From Sipunculus nudus (taxonomy: Eukaryota; Annelida; Sipuncula; Golfingiida; Sipunculidae), in assembly GCA_026874595.1 (NCBI GenBank), contig CM049311.1:40863676-40927675 (forward strand): 64,000 nt of DNA, written 5' to 3'. Under the pieces are notes generated by a model. The model had not been told where the DNA came from and did not search any database. It was given only the letters and a program-made list of their open reading frames with translations. Both the position numbers and the translations under genes were made by a program. The stretch's first letter is position 1. Every line of letters starts with the position of its first letter. Positions 23,446-34,455 of this stretch are shown one piece after another.

Positions 23446-24793
23446 TTTTGTACCCGCCAAAACGAAGTTTTGTGGATACTATGTTTTTGACCGGGTTCCT
23501 CCGCTGTTGCCGCGTTCGTTTCCAGAGAGCTCCTCTGGGACTTGATTTTATGAGCTTTCCAAGCTCATATCTCGGGAACCGTTTGACTGATCAGGAAATA
23601 AAATTTATACTAATGTAGCCCTTGGATAGCTCTATAACATACACAAAAAATGGTGGCCCCACCTGTAACCATGTTTGCACAGTGTCCATCTGTTCATCTG
23701 GCTTTGGTTAAAATCACTCATATCTCTGCAGTGAATTGACTAATTCACCTGAAATTCGGCATGCGTATACATCCTGGATAGCTTTCTTGATTTTATGACA
23801 GGTGGCGCCACCTACATTCTCATTCACTCTGATGACATCCAAGCTCATATTTCGGGAACCATTTGACCGATCGGGCCAAAATTTTGCATGTGTATAGATC
23901 TAACATAGCTCTTTATCATATGCTAAACTGGTGGCGCCACCTGCAACCATTTTTGCACAGCGTCTGTCTGTTTGTCTGCCGTGCGATAATGTCACTCATA
24001 TCTCGGCAGTGGTTTGACATATCTGCCTAAAATTTTACAGTTTTATACATCCTGGATAGCTTTCTTGATTTTATGACAGGTGGCACCACATTTATTCTAG
24101 TTTATGCTGCAGACATCCAAGCTCATATCTCGGGAACCGTTTGAACGCTTGGGCCAAAATTTTGCATGTGTATAGATCTCACATAGGTCTTTATCATACA
24201 CAATACTGGAGGGGCCACCTGCAACTATTTTTGCACATTTTGCACAGCGTCTGTCTGTTTGTCTGCCGTGGCCTAAAATCACTCATTTCTCTGTAGTGGT
24301 TTGACATAACTGCCTAAAATTTTGCAGGTTTATACATCCTGGATAGCTTTCTTGATTTTATGACAGGTGGCGCCACCTACATTCTAGTTAACGCTGCACA
24401 CTTCCAAGCTAATATCTCAGGAACCATTTGACCGATTGGGCCAAAATTGTGCTTGTGTTTAGATCTCACATAGGTCTTTATCATACACAAAACTGCAACC
24501 ATTTTTGCACAGCGTCTGTCTGTTTGTCTGCCGTGGGCTAAAATCACTCATATCCATGTAGTGGATTGACTTTTCTGCCTAAAATTTTGCATATGTATTC
24601 AACTTGGACAGCTTTCTGGATTTGTGGTAGGTTGCACAACCTACATACACATTTAGGCTGCAGACATCCATGCTAATATGCAACATATCTCACTCTGTTT
24701 CCCCTTGCCACTCAATCCATGCCTCACTTCACCAGTTCCACTCTGATTTTGGCAGATACACGTAGTCACTTGTCGGCTACCCGTATTCTAGTT
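23446..24793 (+). mobile_element. Helentron-like module H2 inside B2
   Basis: It opens GTACCCGCCAAAACGAAG-TTTTGTGGATAC and ends GGCAGATACACGTAGTC...CTACCCGTATTCTAGTTT. It has tandem units of about 280 bp with GGTGGCGCCACC at 23801, 23930 and 24366. Flanking B sequence (TGCAGACTGGTGGAGCCACC left, AGTTTACACATTTTT right) is the same as around H1, so it moved with B rather than inserting afresh. Confidence 0.7.
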
Positions 24794-24973
24794 TTTAAAG
24801 TTTACACATTTTTTCTCTATTTTTCAGATATATAAATACAGACTAAATCTTGGCCTGTTGGTTACTCTGTTTGATGCTTCAGTTGAATGGGTATCTACCA
24901 TTCTGATGATAAAATTTCCTTTTGTGAATCTCTTCCCAGTCAGCTGAGCGTCATGACCCATGGGTCACTTGTT

Positions 24974-25500
24974 TCCAGGAAGGATTTAATATATCAGCCT
25001 TAAATTGTGCATTTTTATACATATTTGATAACTTTGTTGTATTCAAGAATGGTGGTGACACCTTCAATAATTTTTGCACAGTGTATGTCCCTGCTTATTT
25101 CTCAGGAGTTTTGTTGTATACAAGACTTATTGCACCTCCTACAATTGTTTTATTGGTTTCATGCATCTGTACACATAGCCCAAGAGTGGTTTGAAGTATC
25201 TGCCTGAAATTTTGCATGTCATTACATCTTCGATGGCTTTGTCTTACACAAGTCTAGTGGTGCCACCTTCAATCATTTTGTGTTGTGTACATCAATGCCA
25301 GTATTTCAGGAGTGATGTTTATGTAAATGGTGCTTATACTCAGGTTCAACACGTTTAGTACTTCATTGTACATATTCATGTCACACCTATACTTGTAAAG
25401 TAATGGTCCAGCATGGAAGCATTATACCTGATGTATATCCCATTGCACAGGTACACATTAGGCCTGTAGGCCTTGTTGTAAAATGTTACAAAAAATATAT
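24974..25500 (+). repeat. Dispersed repeat G1, right part
   Basis: Continuation of repeat G after B2 with TGGTGGTGACACC, AGTGTATGTCCCTGC and a CACATTAGGCCT word, parallel to G2 up to about 32940. Probably lies in the intron just before the exon at 25516. Confidence 0.6.
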
Positions 25501-25515
25501 TTTTTTCTTTGACAG

Positions 25516-25712
25516 ATCAAGGGCGTTCTTGGAGTCAGCAGAAAAATTACAGCTATTCATATGCAAACCGAGGCTCCCTCACCACGCAGCCTTCAGCACA
25601 GAATGGGAGCAGCCTCTGTACTAACGCTGGACAGTCACGCCATGGACTCAACATGAGCAGTCGCCACTCAACCAACGGGAACAACAGTCATAATAATGTG
25701 CGGTGGTGAAGT
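25516..25712 (+). CDS. Candidate 3' terminal coding exon, unknown protein
   Basis: A strong-looking 3' splice site (TTTTTTCTTTGACAG) ends at 25515 after a pyrimidine tract. The frame that follows, entering with two bases of a split codon, runs QGRSWSQQKNYSYSYANRG and continues as a Ser/Asn/Gln-rich tail to HNNVRW, then TGA at 25710-25712. Unlike its surroundings this stretch is not AT-rich, is not found elsewhere in the window and is not in a recognised repeat. It would be the polar, probably disordered C-terminus (about 64 residues) of a gene whose earlier exons lie left of the window or are hidden in the nested region, which would then be intron. I do not recognise the family. Two alternatives are chance or a processed fragment. 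Confidence 0.45.
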
Positions 25713-26530
25713 GACTGGTGCAGATCATGAACTTACACATACAATTAAACTTTTTCATTGAATTATTTAGCTTTAGCCATGAGATGAGTAAATTCTGATG
25801 GGACAGCTAACTGTACATGTGTTACATGTGTTCTAGAGTGGTTTACATTGCTGTATGTACATGTAGCGTTGTTATGAAGAAAACTTGTGACAGGTAATGC
25901 CAAGTACCAGAGGGGCATTTAGCTTTTATTCTGTTGCATAATAAGTAGGTTATTTGAGTAGATAAAACAGTTTATGTTTAAGACTTAATAGCTCAACGGA
26001 CAATCAGTCATGCTGAGCTGTAGCAATGAGCTTTTGTTTGTCATCCTTCTGTGTGGCCCTCTATCAGCTGGTTACAGATCTTGACCTAAAAAGTTATATT
26101 TTCACATCTTGATAGGTCCAAGTACAGCGTCTTCAGAGACCTAAAGATAGGTCACCATCTTCTATTCATCTGGTGCGGCACAGTGAAATCATGAGTTTGG
26201 CCACCTTTAAATAATTGAATCATAGTTTATACAGTTCATACCACAGATACTCATTCTAGTTGGACATCACAAAGACACAGAAACAAAAAGGAACAAACAC
26301 AAAACAAACAAAATCAGATTAAGTGCTTGACTGATCATTGCTGCTGATTCCCGAGAAAGTCTATCAGTACTAGGGCATAGATGCAGCTAAGTTCCCATAC
26401 CTCTGTCAGTAACCAGAAAAAAAGCAAAGACAGGCAAAAAGGTCTTAGGAAATAAAGGCATGATGTATGGTTTGAAATAAAGTCAAAGATATGTCACAGA
26501 CTTGGGTAGGAAATAAAAGACTTTTGTGAC
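25713..26530 (+). other. Possible 3' UTR with AATAAA signals
   Basis: Sequence after the stop is mostly non-repetitive. AATAAA hexamers occur near 26451, 26477 and 26512. 25985-26170 looks like a very old A/B-type 5' end (AGCTCAACGGACAATCAGTC then a TGTCATCCTTCTGTG word). No coding frame is seen. Confidence 0.3.
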
Positions 26531-27378
26531 ATTTTTCTTGTGAGGTTTTTTTCAGGAACATCTTGTGTGTCTTTTTATCTGTCAGGACAGTTGGCACTGT
26601 TGCTGCAGTCCCTTTTTGTTCCTATATCTCATATATAAAATATGACATGATCATTATTTTCACATGAAGTGAACTCTACATTATAACAGCCTAGCATGAT
26701 GATCAGTTCTCAGCTCATGTACTGTTGCATGTATTGTGTCAGTTTGATCTCAGAAAGACTACACTTAAAATACTGAATAACCATGATATACATCTGTCTG
26801 TTCATGTGAAACATGAGACTTTGTTCTCCAGTCAGGTACATTTACATTTTGATCAGCAATGTCATGTGGTCATCCCCATACCATTTTTTTTTTTCCAGCC
26901 AGCAACAAATTGGTAGGGTCAGTAGATTGAAGGTGCTGCTGGTTTGCTGCAAAAATGTATGACAATGTCAAAGATTTTCTGTCCGATTTTGTATCTAACG
27001 AGAAAAATCAGTGTAGAAAACTGTCCAATTTTTAAAGCAAGATTTCCTTCATCATCATTCATGATGACAAAAACAGTCCAGTTGAAACTAGAAATTACCA
27101 GAAAAACATTGTACTCTGGATGTTAAATTGGTAGGTGTGTGGACTTGCTTCAGTCGGCTAGACTTCAGTGGTATTTAGATTTTTCTGACAGATAAAATCA
27201 TCTGCCAATAAAAAATTTAAAAAACTAGTAGATGGAAGGGGTTGGGTTTGGTGGGATGGAGAAGGGGGGGGGGGGGCAGTTGGTTGGCTTGTGACCTGTT
27301 TTACAATAACAGCATCATTATATAAACAGTACATATTACTGTTGGATTACTTGTTCAACAGTATACTTTATGTCTTTT
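26531..27378. other. Unassigned sequence, no gene seen
   Basis: Non-repetitive AT-rich DNA with a T run at 26885-26894 and a G run near 27265-27276. No splice-flanked or long frame is convincing. Confidence 0.5.
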
Positions 27379-28964
27379 TTTTTAGCCCAGCTGATTGAAA
27401 GTCATCTGAACTTTAGCGATCACTCTTTGTCCATCTGTATTTCTGTCTGTCTGTCTGTTAACAGGGCACAAATCGTAACCACTTGACCTAGAAACTTCTA
27501 ATTGAAAACCCCTGGAGGTCCATAAAAAACCCTTGGAAACCTGAAATTAGGTAACTGTGACCTATATCTGCCAAGCTATGGGGCTTTTAAATATCCCCCT
27601 CCCCCGAATAATTAAAAATTTGATACAAAAGCTCCAATATCCGAATGACTAATGCATTGATTGTTATGATTGTTTCCATCAATATTGATAGAATAGTGTT
27701 ATATCAATTCCTGAAGACTGGTTGCCCCACCTAATTTTTTTCTTATTTTTATGCATTTTTTTTCTCTATTTTTTGAGACCTTCAAATGAAGCAGTCTGGA
27801 TGTTAATAGGGCACAAACCATAACCATTAGACCTAGATACTTCTAACTGTACATTTAGGGAGGTCCTACCCAATCTCTTCAGAAACCTGAAATTAGGTCA
27901 TGTTGACCTATATTTTGTAAAATTGAGCCAAAAAGATGTTTTGAGCACCCAGTGTGTCAGACGGTGCACAAATTGTAATTTCTGGACCTAGAAGCTTCTG
28001 ATGTGTCATTCAGGGAGGTCCTGGGTAAACGTCCGTGGAAATTTAAAATGAGGTCACTGTGACCTATATTCTGTGAGCTATAGGAAAACGCATGATTTGA
28101 GTGCCCTGGAAGTCAGATGTGCACAAACTGAATCAGTTAGCATAGAATCTTCTTATGTAATATCCAGGGAATTCTTTGGCAAATTTTCTTGAAAACCTAA
28201 AATTAGGTGACTGGCCCGAAACATAATTTTGAACACAACCAGACAGGACACAAATTGTAACTGTTTATAGGCCTAGAATCTTATAACACAACATCCAAGG
28301 AGGTTCTAGCCAAATCTCCTTTGAAACCTGAAAGTAGGTCATGGTGTCTTATATTCTGCTAGCAACTGACTCAAAATATGCTTATGAACACCTAGACAGG
28401 TAATTCACCAAACTTTACTGTTGGACCTAGAACCTTCTAATCAGACATCCAGGGAGGTCCTTGGCAAGTCTCCTATGAATTCAGAAATTTGTTTTCTGTG
28501 ACCTACTAGTATATTCTCTGAGCTATCAGCAGAAAACCTAATTTTGAGCAACCAGAAAGTCGGACAGGTCACAATTCTTAGCTGTTGGCTCTAGAACTAT
28601 CTTTCTTGATATAAATGGAGGTCATGTAATGTCACCTTTGACTTCCAAAATAAGGTAAATGTGTTCAATATTCTGTGAGCTGTGTGAAACAACATGATTT
28701 GAGTACCCTATAAGTCAGATGGACACAAGTCATACCAGTTTGATGCAGAAACTTCTAACTTAGCATCTGGGGAGTGCCTAGTAGAAATTTCTTGCTGTTA
28801 CCTCTATTGTAAGCACTATGGTGAATTTTGGAAGGTATTCTACCCATTGTTCAAGGTTCCTTAACAAATTCTTTTTACCAGATCATAATATAAGTAATTA
28901 ATATGTGCATCAGCTGTATACATGTCAAATTCAGCTGAGCGTCATGACCCATGGGTCACTTTTT
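27379..28964 (+). mobile_element. Old Helentron-like element B3
   Basis: It starts TTTTTAGCCCAGCTGATT-GAAAGTCATCTGAAC and ends TTCAGCTGAGCGTCATGACC...GGGTCACTTTTTT. The interior has units of roughly 100-340 bp with GGCACAAATCGTAAC, GGACCTAGAA and GGGAGGTCCT words, much more diverged than B1 and B2. There is no H module in it. Confidence 0.7.
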
Positions 28965-29107
28965 TAACTGTCCCTAAGTTTTCATGTGGTAATCAAACTT
29001 TTTTAGTAACTCTGATAACCTGTATTTTTAAGCATTCTGTCGGTACCGGTACCATGAAAATTCAGGTCACCTTATTGGCCTGGTACATTTGTACTCTTGG
29101 ATAGATT
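28965..29107. other. Spacer between B3 and H3
   Basis: Short unique sequence with GGTACCGGTACC (palindrome) at about 29042. Nothing else is seen. Confidence 0.4.
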
Positions 29108-30362
29108 GAAATATTTGTATCCTCCAAACAAAGTTTTGCGGATACTATGTTTTTGACCGGGTTCTGCTGACGCCGCATTCATTTCCGGAGAACTCCTCCG
29201 AGACTACTGGACTGATTTTTCTGAAACTTAAACTGGTTATCAAGTCTCATGTGAACTGGTGCCTAACCAATTGGCGTTGACCTCTGACCTTTCCTCTCTA
29301 CCCAGCGTCCATTTGTGCATCTGCATGTGAAATTCGACATGCGAATACATCCTGGATAGCTTTCTTGATTTTATGACAGATGGCGCCACCTACATTCACC
29401 TTCATGCTGCAGATATCCATGCTTATATCTCCAGACTGGTTTGACATATCTTCCTGAAAATTTGCTTGTGTATAAATCTCACATAGCTCTTTATCATACG
29501 CAAAGCTGGTTGCGCCACCTGCAACCGTTTTTGCACAGCGTCTGTCTGTTTGTCTGCTGTGGGATAAAATCACCCATATCTCGGCAGTGGTTTGACAAAC
29601 CTGCCTAAAATTTTGCAAGGTAATACATCCTGGACAGCTTTCTTGATTTTATGACAGGTGGCGCCACCTACATTCTAGTTTACGCTGCAGACATCCAAGC
29701 TCATATCTAAGGAACCCTTTGACCCAAAATTGTGCATGTGTAAAGATCTCTGATAGCTCTTTATCATACACAAAATTGGTGGGGTCACCTGCAACCATTT
29801 TAGCACAGCGTCCGTCTGTTTGTCTACCGTGGGCTAAAATCACTCATATCTCTGTAGTTGTTTGACTTATCTGCCTAAACTTTTGTGTGTTTATACATCC
29901 TGGATAGCTATCTCAATTTTTTTTGGCAGGTGGCACCACCTTATTTATGTTAACGCTGCAGACATTCAGGCTTATATCTCAGGACTGGTTGGACATATCC
30001 CCTTGAAATTTTGCATGTGTATAGATCTCACACAGATCTTAATCATACACAAAATGGCGCCACCTGCCACGATTTTTGCACAAGTCCTTCTGTTTGTCTG
30101 CTGTGGGATAAAATCACTCATATACATGTAGTGGTTTGACTTTTCTACCTAAAATTTTGCATATGTATACAATTTGGACAGCTTTCTTGATTTTGTGGTA
30201 GATGGCGCAACCTACATACACATTTCGGCTGCAGACATCCATGCTAATATGCAACACACCTCACTCTATGTCCTTACCACTCAATCCATGCCTCACTTCA
30301 CCCGTTCCGCTCTCATTTTGGCGGATACACGTAGTCGCTTGTCGACTACCCGTATTCTAGTT
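29108..30362 (+). mobile_element. Helentron-like element H3, stand-alone
   Basis: It begins TTTGTATCCTCCAAACAAAG-TTTTGCGGATAC and ends TTGGCGGATACACGTAGTCG-CTTGTCGACTACCCG-TATTCTAGTTT. The 3' hairpin GTAGTCG/CGACTAC is intact. The interior has about four units with palindromes such as GGTGGCGCCACC at 29657. Here H is not inside B, so H is mobile on its own or was originally so. Confidence 0.7.
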
Positions 30363-30711
30363 TATATAGTGAATATATTCAAATTTATAATGATAGCAAC
30401 CCCAAATGACATCTTATGACATCATAACATCTGCTAACTATAAAGACTTCTTGGATTTCTTATTTGTTGAAAATACCATGTTTACCAGTAAAACCAAGCT
30501 TGTTTGTCCTTGCTGGTTTTGCAATATGTTTAGAGACAGGTAATTGCCATGTACCACATACTTTACTGATCTGACAAAATTACATCTCAAATCAAATAGA
30601 TACAGTTCATCAGTAGACTATGATGACAGTGGCACTGCAGTTGTTAAACAATAATCTACAATTTTAGTCTAGGTTTAGTGTCTGCAAATGTTATTCAAAC
30701 AAAGTCGCATA
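30363..30711. other. Unassigned spacer
   Basis: AT-rich, non-repetitive; nothing recognised. Confidence 0.4.
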
Positions 30712-31960
30712 ATTTTTAGCGAACTTGTGAGCTTATGCGTTGGTGTAGCGTCGGTCTGCCGTCGTCCGTCATCCAAACTTTAACCCATATACTATCTCAA
30801 GAATGGCAGGAGCTAGCATCACTAAATTTTAGCTATCTGGTTAAGTGTCTGCTAATGTTGTTCAAAGTCATACATAATCATTTTCATACATCATACATCA
30901 TCAAAGTTATTTTCCAGGGAAAAGCTAAAAAAAAAAACTTTTCTCCAAAACTGTCCAGCCAAATTTTTCAATATTTCAAATTTCACATAAAAAGTCCCAG
31001 AAACAATCTTTCACAAGTTTGTTCAAATGGTTCCAGTTCAGTGATTTTTGGCCGAGTTACAGGAAGCTGACTTTAGTCATTTGGCAAATAAAAGCGTACT
31101 AAATTACAGTCTCAGAAAAAATGGCTTGAGCTATCATCACTAAATTTTATGCAAATGTTGGTCACATGGGTCATATTTGAAATTAAGATATTTGTGGTGC
31201 CACCTGCATCGACCTTTTTTGTATGGGGGTCATCAGTCATCAGTATATTAATCCATAGTTTCTCAGGGAACAGCAGAAGAGAGAATCCCCAAATTTTATG
31301 CAAAAATCAGGCACATGTCAAATGTTGTAGGATTGAGCTTTTTGTGGCCACATCGACTTACATTAAATGGGGGAAAAAGCGAGAAAACCTATGAAATCTT
31401 TCAGCCAAATTGTGCAATATTTCACAAAAATAACCCCAGAGATGAGCTCTCTCAATTTGATCAAATGGTTTGGGTTCTATGATTTTTGGCAGAGTTACAG
31501 GAATTAGAACTTGGTCATTTGGCCAAAAACACCTACTAACATAACAATTTTAGAAACAGTTGGAACTTTCATCATCAATTTTTTTGCAAATTTTGGTCAT
31601 ATGACATATTTGATATTGAGTTTTTTTGTGGTGCCACCAACATTGAACTGTTTTTACGGCAAAAGCCTCGTAATTTCAGCTTTGACATTAAAAATGTCAA
31701 GCTGATTGGTTTAATTTTACACAAGAATTATCCTAGGGTCGGGTTCTCTCAATTTTGTAAGTATAGACAGAGATCATTGATTTTTGGCCAGAGAAAGCTG
31801 AAATTGGTCTTGTGGCTAAGTCATCCTATATCAAACTGAGGGCTGCAATCGTCTTCAACTGCAAAAGTAGCATTGCACAAAAATGATTCTTAAGTGGCCT
31901 TTCTTCAAGTTTACTTAAATGATTTTGGCTGACTTATTGGACTGTTTAGAATGAAAGGAC
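30712..31960 (+). mobile_element. Repeat family I, + copy
   Basis: It starts TTTTTAGCGAACTTGTGAGC-TTATGCGTTGG followed by a GTCGTCCGTC word, the same layout as families A-C. Units contain GGAGCTAGCATCACTAAATT, TTTTGGCCGAGTTACAGGA and TTGTGGTGCCACC. The same words occur reverse-complemented at 43.9-45.3 kb. The 3' end was not located; 31960 is approximate. Confidence 0.55.
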
Positions 31961-32129
31961 TGACATACTTTGGTAAAAAAAATAAGCACGCAGGTTTATT
32001 GAAGTAACATACTGAACCTAGTGGGTAGGCCTACATTGAGTATATAAGCAGAGCTGTACAGGCAATATAGATAATTGGTGTCCATATCCAACTTTTTATG
32101 TGTAATATAAATCCATGAACAAAATATAT
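31961..32129. other. Spacer
   Basis: AT-rich, nothing recognised. Confidence 0.4.
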
Positions 32130-32960
32130 CTGTATTCTAATTTTGCTTTCAATAGGCAAATGTCATTATTCTTTAAAAGAATTGATAAAAAATCTTATGA
32201 ATATATCAGCATGAAAAAAAGCATAATAGCCAAAGCTTTCAGTATGTGTTAACAGATTTAGCAACAGGCCAAGATTTTGTCTAGATCTAAAAATAGCTTG
32301 GCAGACTGCCAAATATTTCAGATTTGGTAACAGGCCAAGTTTCAGTTTGTATCTATCCACTGGTCAAGAATTCAGTCTGTGCAGCCAGCTACAGGTCAAG
32401 AGTCAACTCAGTGCAGTAGCTACACCTTGCACTGAGCCACCATTGACTAAGGGGCAACTGCCTTCCACAGCTGAGCTTTTTCAACTGAGCGGACCCAACA
32501 TAAGAAAAGTTTGATTTATTGGCCAGAGAGTTTGACATGTCCATGCATCTTTGATGGCTTTTTCATATACAAGACCAGTGTTGCCACCTTCAGTGATGTT
32601 TGCACACAGTGTATGTCCCTGCCTATTTCTCTGGAGGGATTTGATACATCAGCCTGAAATTGTTCATATCTGTACATCTCGGATAGCTTCGTCATGTAGA
32701 CCTACATTTGATTTTATTTCATGCATCTTTGCAGATAGCTTAAGGGTTTGAAGTATGTGCCTTAAAATTTTGCGTGTCCATACATCTTTGATGGCTTTCT
32801 CATACACAAAACTGGTGGTGCCACCTATACATGTACCTGAAAAGTAATCAAGTATTTTTCCAATAATGGTCAAGCATGTTATCATGGAAGCCTTGTACCT
32901 GGGTTATATCCCATTGCACATATGTGCATTAGGCCTTGCTCATCTCTCAGTAATTATAGT
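32130..32960 (+). repeat. Dispersed repeat G2 (uninterrupted reference copy)
   Basis: It has the word order of G1: GGCAGACTGCCAAAT, GCAGTAGCTACACC, ATGCATCTTTGATGGCTTT, GTGTATGTCCCTGCC and TGGTGGTGCCACC. The uninterrupted CCCTGCCTATTTCTCTGGAG at about 32620 is the empty site that defines the B2 insertion. Confidence 0.65.
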
Positions 32961-34092
32961 ATTATTTGCTATGAATTCAATATGCATATTAGTCATGGAA
33001 ACTTCGTCTCATATGATTGATGCTACAACAAAGACTTTAATCATATTTTTTATGCAATTAATCCATATTTTTTCTTCAGACAGTCAGAGATATACCTTAG
33101 CTAATTTACAAATCACTTTCACCAGAAAATCTGATATATTGCACAGAGACATTAAATTGTAGTTTTTACTTTATTTTCACATAGACTTTAATTCTGCAAA
33201 AATTCATGAAAATTTACCAAGTAATCTGTCAGAACGTTATGAACAGACGTGAAATGCAATTGTATTCAGTCGTTTTGAGGAAACAAATAATAATTACAAT
33301 ATTTAATTCCGTTTGGTAACACTGTATACTATTGTGTGTAAAAGTTCATATGCAATATCAACAATGTCAGATTTTTCTCGAATTGCTTTATGAATAATCT
33401 TGAAACTTCAGACATGCAGGTCAGTTGGCCTTATGCACATCCAGCATGCAGTGTTTGAAACAAAGGTCAATCAGATAGCATCTTCAGAACAGAAGTGTCT
33501 TCGTCACAGCTTTTAAAGTAAATTTTTATTTTAAATTTTGTTCAGTAATAATTTTTCTCTGATCTCAAGCTATATTTGATATTAGGTCAGAATGTTAGCA
33601 TAGTGACGTGACTGTTTGGGTCACTTGGTAATGGTGTTGGTGTACTACTGATATTATATTCATGTAAAAACCTTGTTAACTTTAGGAGATTTCTACAGAT
33701 TTCTGCGTGTTTTTCTTTACATATTATTGTCTGATATAGATATTTAATTTCATTCTTGATATTGGTAAATATTTGACCTTGCCTTATATTGAATCATGTA
33801 CATCTTACATCATATGTACATAAAACCCTGAATCATTCCGTGTAACCAGGTCTCATTGTTTGTATAGTGTATCGTCCTCTCATAGATTGTTCATTGTCTT
33901 GTTTCTATTTATTTTACCAGTCATGTTTTTGTTCAGTTACAGAGAAAATATATCAGAATACTTGGAATTTTTTTCTTGTGTTCCATATACCTTCGTTTCA
34001 TAGCCCCAATTTTATGTTCCAGCGGCAACATTTCTTACGATTTTTTTATCCAGTATAATGTGTCATAATCCATGATCCAGGGGCTGTTACAC

Positions 34093-34094
<2 letters not shown>
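32961..34094. other. Unassigned AT-rich sequence
   Basis: No repeat family of this window and no supported exon. Short frames lack splice or codon support. Confidence 0.4.

Positions 34095-34143
<49 letters not shown>
34095..34143. repeat. (TA)n microsatellite
   Basis: About 24 uninterrupted TA dinucleotides. It marks the left edge of the RT-like fragment. Confidence 0.95.
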
Positions 34144-34144
<1 letters not shown>

Positions 34145-34146
<2 letters not shown>

Positions 34147-34442
34147 CGACTACGACAAAATACTACAAGAGAGTAACACGCAAAAGAATAAACACGCAGA
34201 CCAAGAAACCACTACCGACATAAATGTTGAATTCAACAACATAGCAGGATCGCTCAATATTTCAAACAGGACAAACCAAACTTCAGGAAACCCCGCGTTC
34301 ATCCCAATCAAAGACCACAAAGAAACCTTTTGCACCAAACACATTGCAAATCAGAAATGGGAAGAGTAGGCAAGGTTAGTCCTCGACCCCATAAACTATC
34401 CGCAATATGATAACAAAACTCAACCAGTGGAAAAGCACCAGT
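34145..34442 (+). pseudogene. RT-like ORF, 5' fragment (KDHK motif), broken
   Basis: Coding-like sequence reads ISDYDKILQESNTQKN, then FIPIKDHKETF, a stop after NQKWEE, LVLDPIN, and in another frame TKLNQWKSTSS. The order KDHK-x-NF ... ILDxIN ... NQWKST belongs to an invertebrate RT-like retroelement ORF. I recognise the motif order but cannot name the clade; a relative of Penelope-type RTs is possible. It has at least one stop and one frameshift, and is cut on the right by element J in the SxxVxxWF region. The rest lies at 41710-41948 and 57005-57720. Confidence 0.6.
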
Positions 34443-34455
34443 AGTCCAGCGGTTA

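Larger units (their letters stand above)
16880..24973 (+). mobile_element. Helentron-like element B2, contains A3, A4 and H2
   Basis: It starts TTTTTAGCTCAGCTGACT-GAAAGTC and ends AGTCAGCTGAGCGTC...GGGTCACTTGTT. The flanks GTGTATGTCCCTGC and CCAGGAAGGATTTAATA correspond to the uninterrupted GTATGTCCCTGCCTATTTCT-CTGGAGGGATTTGATA at 32612-32645. Net B2 sequence is 16880-18263 plus 22794-24973. The 338-bp units are as in B1; H2 sits at the same internal position as H1. Confidence 0.8.
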
